DNA of 16,877 nucleotides from DATGHS01 sp035307785 (GTDB taxonomy: Bacteria > Planctomycetota > Planctomycetia > Gemmatales > Gemmataceae): contig DATGHS010000134.1 in assembly GCA_035307785.1 (NCBI GenBank), positions 1-16,877 on the forward strand, in the 5' to 3' direction. The translations under genes were made by a program, and so were the position numbers. The notes below the pieces were generated by a model. It searched no databases and was not told the DNA's origin. It saw only the letters and a program-made list of their open reading frames with translations. The stretch's first letter is position 1, and every line of letters begins with the position of its first letter. Shown here piece by piece: positions 15,701 through 16,877 of the stretch.

Positions 15701-15899
15701 TGGCGAAGAGGATGGCGCCCGTGACCATGGCGCAGGCCCACGCAAAGCACGCGGCCACGCCAATCTGGAAGTCGGTCACTGCCGTGCCGACGCCCCACAT
15801 CGGCACGACAAAGAACATAATACCAATCCCGAGAGCCGTAAGTATGAGCCCCGGCAGGCGCTGCTCGCGCAATTCTTTCCAGAGGACGACGCGCATCAT
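12759..15899 (-). CDS. Double-length ABC-2 type permease fused to a large extracytoplasmic domain
   Basis: The 1046-residue membrane protein is the permease of the exporter powered by the adjacent ATPase. Residues 1 to about 225 hold six membrane segments and about 260-495 hold seven. The cytoplasmic loops after segments 2 and 8 match (FLDSLPRSRSQIWLAK and FLAEQRLPLGRIWWTK), so two permease units are fused. Thirteen segments and the positive-inside pattern place the last 550 residues outside the cytoplasm. That part is mostly helical (about 500-880), then has LVLYQKLGGKPAEKLTDLVP, IPIDPYCNRPFHYR, a Gly/Met/Pro insertion (about 930-973) and WSTGPDTIDNGG; the DP-x-x-x-x-P-x-x-Y-R plus SxGPD-x-x-D-x-GG set resembles C-terminal parts of pseudopilin-like proteins. 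Either ATG of the tandem pair can start; a GAGGAGG lies seven bases upstream, and the ATGA overlap with the ATPase stop indicates translational coupling. The transported substrate is unknown. Confidence 0.85.
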   Translation of the reverse strand: MMRVVLWKELREQRLPGLILTALGIGIMFFVVPMWGVGTAVTDFQIGVAACFAWACAMVTGAILFANESETHTLEFLDSLPRSRSQIWLAKFNVALLVTLIQIAIFSLACCALSDDVRGKYGLLAIPVLIILTGLQGLGCGIFGSVLSRTVLNAIGWSLACLFALFFIWGFTTGLLTLVIGVVSSALEKNWNIDDLQGIAAVAAGVLVMPLPILLSYFVYTGVDRKRGRSAQRLWRPQSIRPGWGVKSTLWLSFQQGKFFYLSLLIVFLLLTPLLFISPWLVWPVLTLLLGTAAGVSVFADEQFLGSFRFLAEQRLPLGRIWWTKTLSRFFAGGAIATLLLVVGLLILEILGEIQFGPNRSWGEQLRQHMQEGEQIVRQMGSFLFVVSWFVYGLAFGHLAGLLVRKSFVAVAVSLMASAILISVWIPSLVSGGLHGWQFLAIPIGMLVLARLLLWPWATERLYSARTIMGLVAALLVACLWVVGSLAYRVWEVPAAQAPFNVGQFEAGFPKLDDNDGGNKIRQAASRMPQSLAANHVNLRDDGQLDSQFPDPQEQARMLFGRKVDAVQFRGWLSTDKDFSRTLQRVCSDEWTELVREAADLPPGYVEDPRHGWTLAPTQADYRGMGRLLAARALQIQAEKSDHAAAFEMLRETLALARHVQTRAEPSWYWQGASVEAAACRALQQWAANPEVPAELLQKALGELQRHEQLRPPYSESIKASYVQAQVELAQGPVNLRHGQADTDIEENVVSTLVSAARIAPWEDRRRNRLLNEYYAIHLEGATMGYPLLKANFDKVMDQFDRHDERAMIIANFLPPIDTDGQRVLALWRPLTQDLFFRYIRGPHAHMETYRFLRLTQVRATRLVLALVLYQKLGGKPAEKLTDLVPAILPEIPIDPYCNRPFHYRISSGELLTWNSTPPEEGIPVWWDSQDSGAGPPGGMGMPGGGGMPGMPAAAGGAPPVAPGGGGAGPGEEPGKPLPLPEKGLLRGRERIVRPGTGVVWSTGPDTIDNGGTRQNFQPDYAGFYGNQSMGGYDIIFLVPNVVPKK

Positions 15900-16843
15900 G
15901 GGCGGCCCTCCTCTGCCATTTCCGCTTCCTCGGCGGCTTGCACGCGCGGCATGGGCTTCTCATGCGGCCGGACCAACAGCGAGGCGTAAATCTCTTCCAG
16001 CGTGGCCGCGTTCTGCTCGAAATCGAAGACATTGGCACTCACACGCAAGATCTCGATCGCTTCACGCTGCGGGTCGCGGATAAGTGCCTGCCATTGTCGG
16101 CCCGAGCCGTTGCGCTCGAGCACCGTGCCCAGGCCGCTGGGGTCGGGCGGCGCTCCCTCGTAGCGCAACCGCAAGCGGGTGAAGCGCTTCTTCAAGTCCT
16201 CCATCGGCTCCGCAAGCACCAGCCGGCCCTCGTTGAGAATGGCCACGTGGCTAGCGATGCGCTCCACTTCAGCAATCTGGTGGCTGCAAATGAAGATGGT
16301 CCGCCCTGCCCCAGCCAGATCGACCATACTGCTAAGGAATTCGCGGCGCGTGAGAAGATCCAGTCCCGAGGTCGGTTCATCCAATATCAGCACTTCCGGA
16401 TTAATGGCGAGGGCCAGAGCCAGGCCCACCTTGGCGTAGCCGCCTTTGGACAGGTTTTTGAGCTTCGTGTGCGGTTCCAAGCGGAAATAGTGGATCAGGT
16501 CCCGGTAGCGCGTGATGAAATTGGGCTTGTGAAAACCGCCGACGAACCAACCAATGTTGTCCACCGTCATCCAATCGTAAAAACGCGGCCGCTCAGGGAC
16601 ATAGCCCACACGGTGCCGAAGCTCGACGGCATTGGCCCAGGTGTCGAGGCCAAGGATCGACGCGCGGCCGCTATCCGGTGGATACTGGCCGGTGAGGACG
16701 CGGATCGTCGTGGACTTGCCGGCCCCGTTGTCGCCGAGCAGCGCAAAAATCGCGCCGGCGGGCACATTTAGGCTGAAGCGATCGACGGCCGTCTTGTTGC
16801 CGAATCGCTTGGTGAGTTGATCGATGACAATGACGTTCGACAT
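15896..16843 (-). CDS. ABC transporter ATP-binding protein (CcmA/NatA-like exporter ATPase)
   Basis: The 315-residue cytoplasmic ATPase drives the permease encoded next to it. Walker A is GDNGAGKST (residues 37-45). The Q-loop region reads GYVPERP, with Glu in the usual Gln place, as in many CcmA/NatA-type ATPases. The signature is LSKGG instead of LSGGQ. Walker B plus D-loop is VLILDEPTSGLD, and the switch His is in FICSHQ. About 90 residues beyond the core form a C-terminal tail ending in an acidic EEAEMAEEGRP. The final codons overlap the permease start by ATGA. A purine-rich GGGAGAG lies four bases upstream of the start. A regulator upstream, such as a GntR-type protein often found in such operons, could lie outside the window. 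The family call is certain; the substrate is unknown. Confidence 0.95.
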   Translation of the reverse strand: MSNVIVIDQLTKRFGNKTAVDRFSLNVPAGAIFALLGDNGAGKSTTIRVLTGQYPPDSGRASILGLDTWANAVELRHRVGYVPERPRFYDWMTVDNIGWFVGGFHKPNFITRYRDLIHYFRLEPHTKLKNLSKGGYAKVGLALALAINPEVLILDEPTSGLDLLTRREFLSSMVDLAGAGRTIFICSHQIAEVERIASHVAILNEGRLVLAEPMEDLKKRFTRLRLRYEGAPPDPSGLGTVLERNGSGRQWQALIRDPQREAIEILRVSANVFDFEQNAATLEEIYASLLVRPHEKPMPRVQAAEEAEMAEEGRP

Positions 16844-16877
16844 GAAGCTCTCCCGAATACTCTCCCCTCTCCCCTTG

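Overview
The window looks like a piece of a Planctomycetota chromosome, most likely of the Pirellulales type. This is inferred from protein character, not from a marker gene. The clues are a roughly 2,070-residue alpha-2-macroglobulin with an N-terminal helical-repeat part, large secreted proteins of no familiar family, an ABC permease fused to a big extracytoplasmic domain, separate rather than fused CoaB and CoaC, moderately high GC, and long palindromes between genes. I see no rRNA, tRNA, CRISPR array, insertion sequence or phage gene.

Left part (1-3727, + strand). The window opens inside a His-rich membrane protein whose C-terminal half resembles the DUF1980/YcgQ (TIGR03943) family. It is followed by a MESH1-type small alarmone hydrolase. 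After a hairpin come two tandem paralogous secreted proteins (404 and 386 aa) that share a CxxC at the mature N-terminus and two further conserved cysteines; I cannot name their function. A 20-bp hairpin separates them from a convergent secreted beta-propeller (PD40) protein at 3785-4663 (- strand).

Middle (4664-12723). A 285-nt divergent intergenic region leads to the giant alpha-2-macroglobulin gene (4949-11149), which has an intact CTEQ thioester motif and a Gly/Met/Pro/Gln-rich linker where animal macroglobulins carry the bait region. A 36-bp perfect palindrome sits between it and coaB (phosphopantothenate-cysteine ligase). coaB is followed by an 86-nt near-perfect hairpin and then coaC (phosphopantothenoylcysteine decarboxylase). 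Together coaB and coaC convert 4'-phosphopantothenate to 4'-phosphopantetheine in coenzyme A synthesis. They are separate genes with features of the streptococcal and eukaryotic monofunctional enzymes instead of the usual bacterial CoaBC fusion.

Right part (12759-16843, - strand). A two-gene ABC exporter operon is transcribed toward coaC: an ATPase (15896-16843) and, overlapping it by ATGA, a 1046-aa permease. The permease has two fused membrane halves (13 predicted segments) and about 550 extracytoplasmic residues ending in a motif set seen next to pseudopilin-like domains. A bidirectional hairpin terminator separates the operon from coaC.

The most interesting material is the permease fusion, the bait-like region of the macroglobulin, the paralogous four-cysteine pair, the split CoA genes, and the family of gene-boundary palindromes. 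I did not find a clear-cut new multi-gene defence or mobile system.
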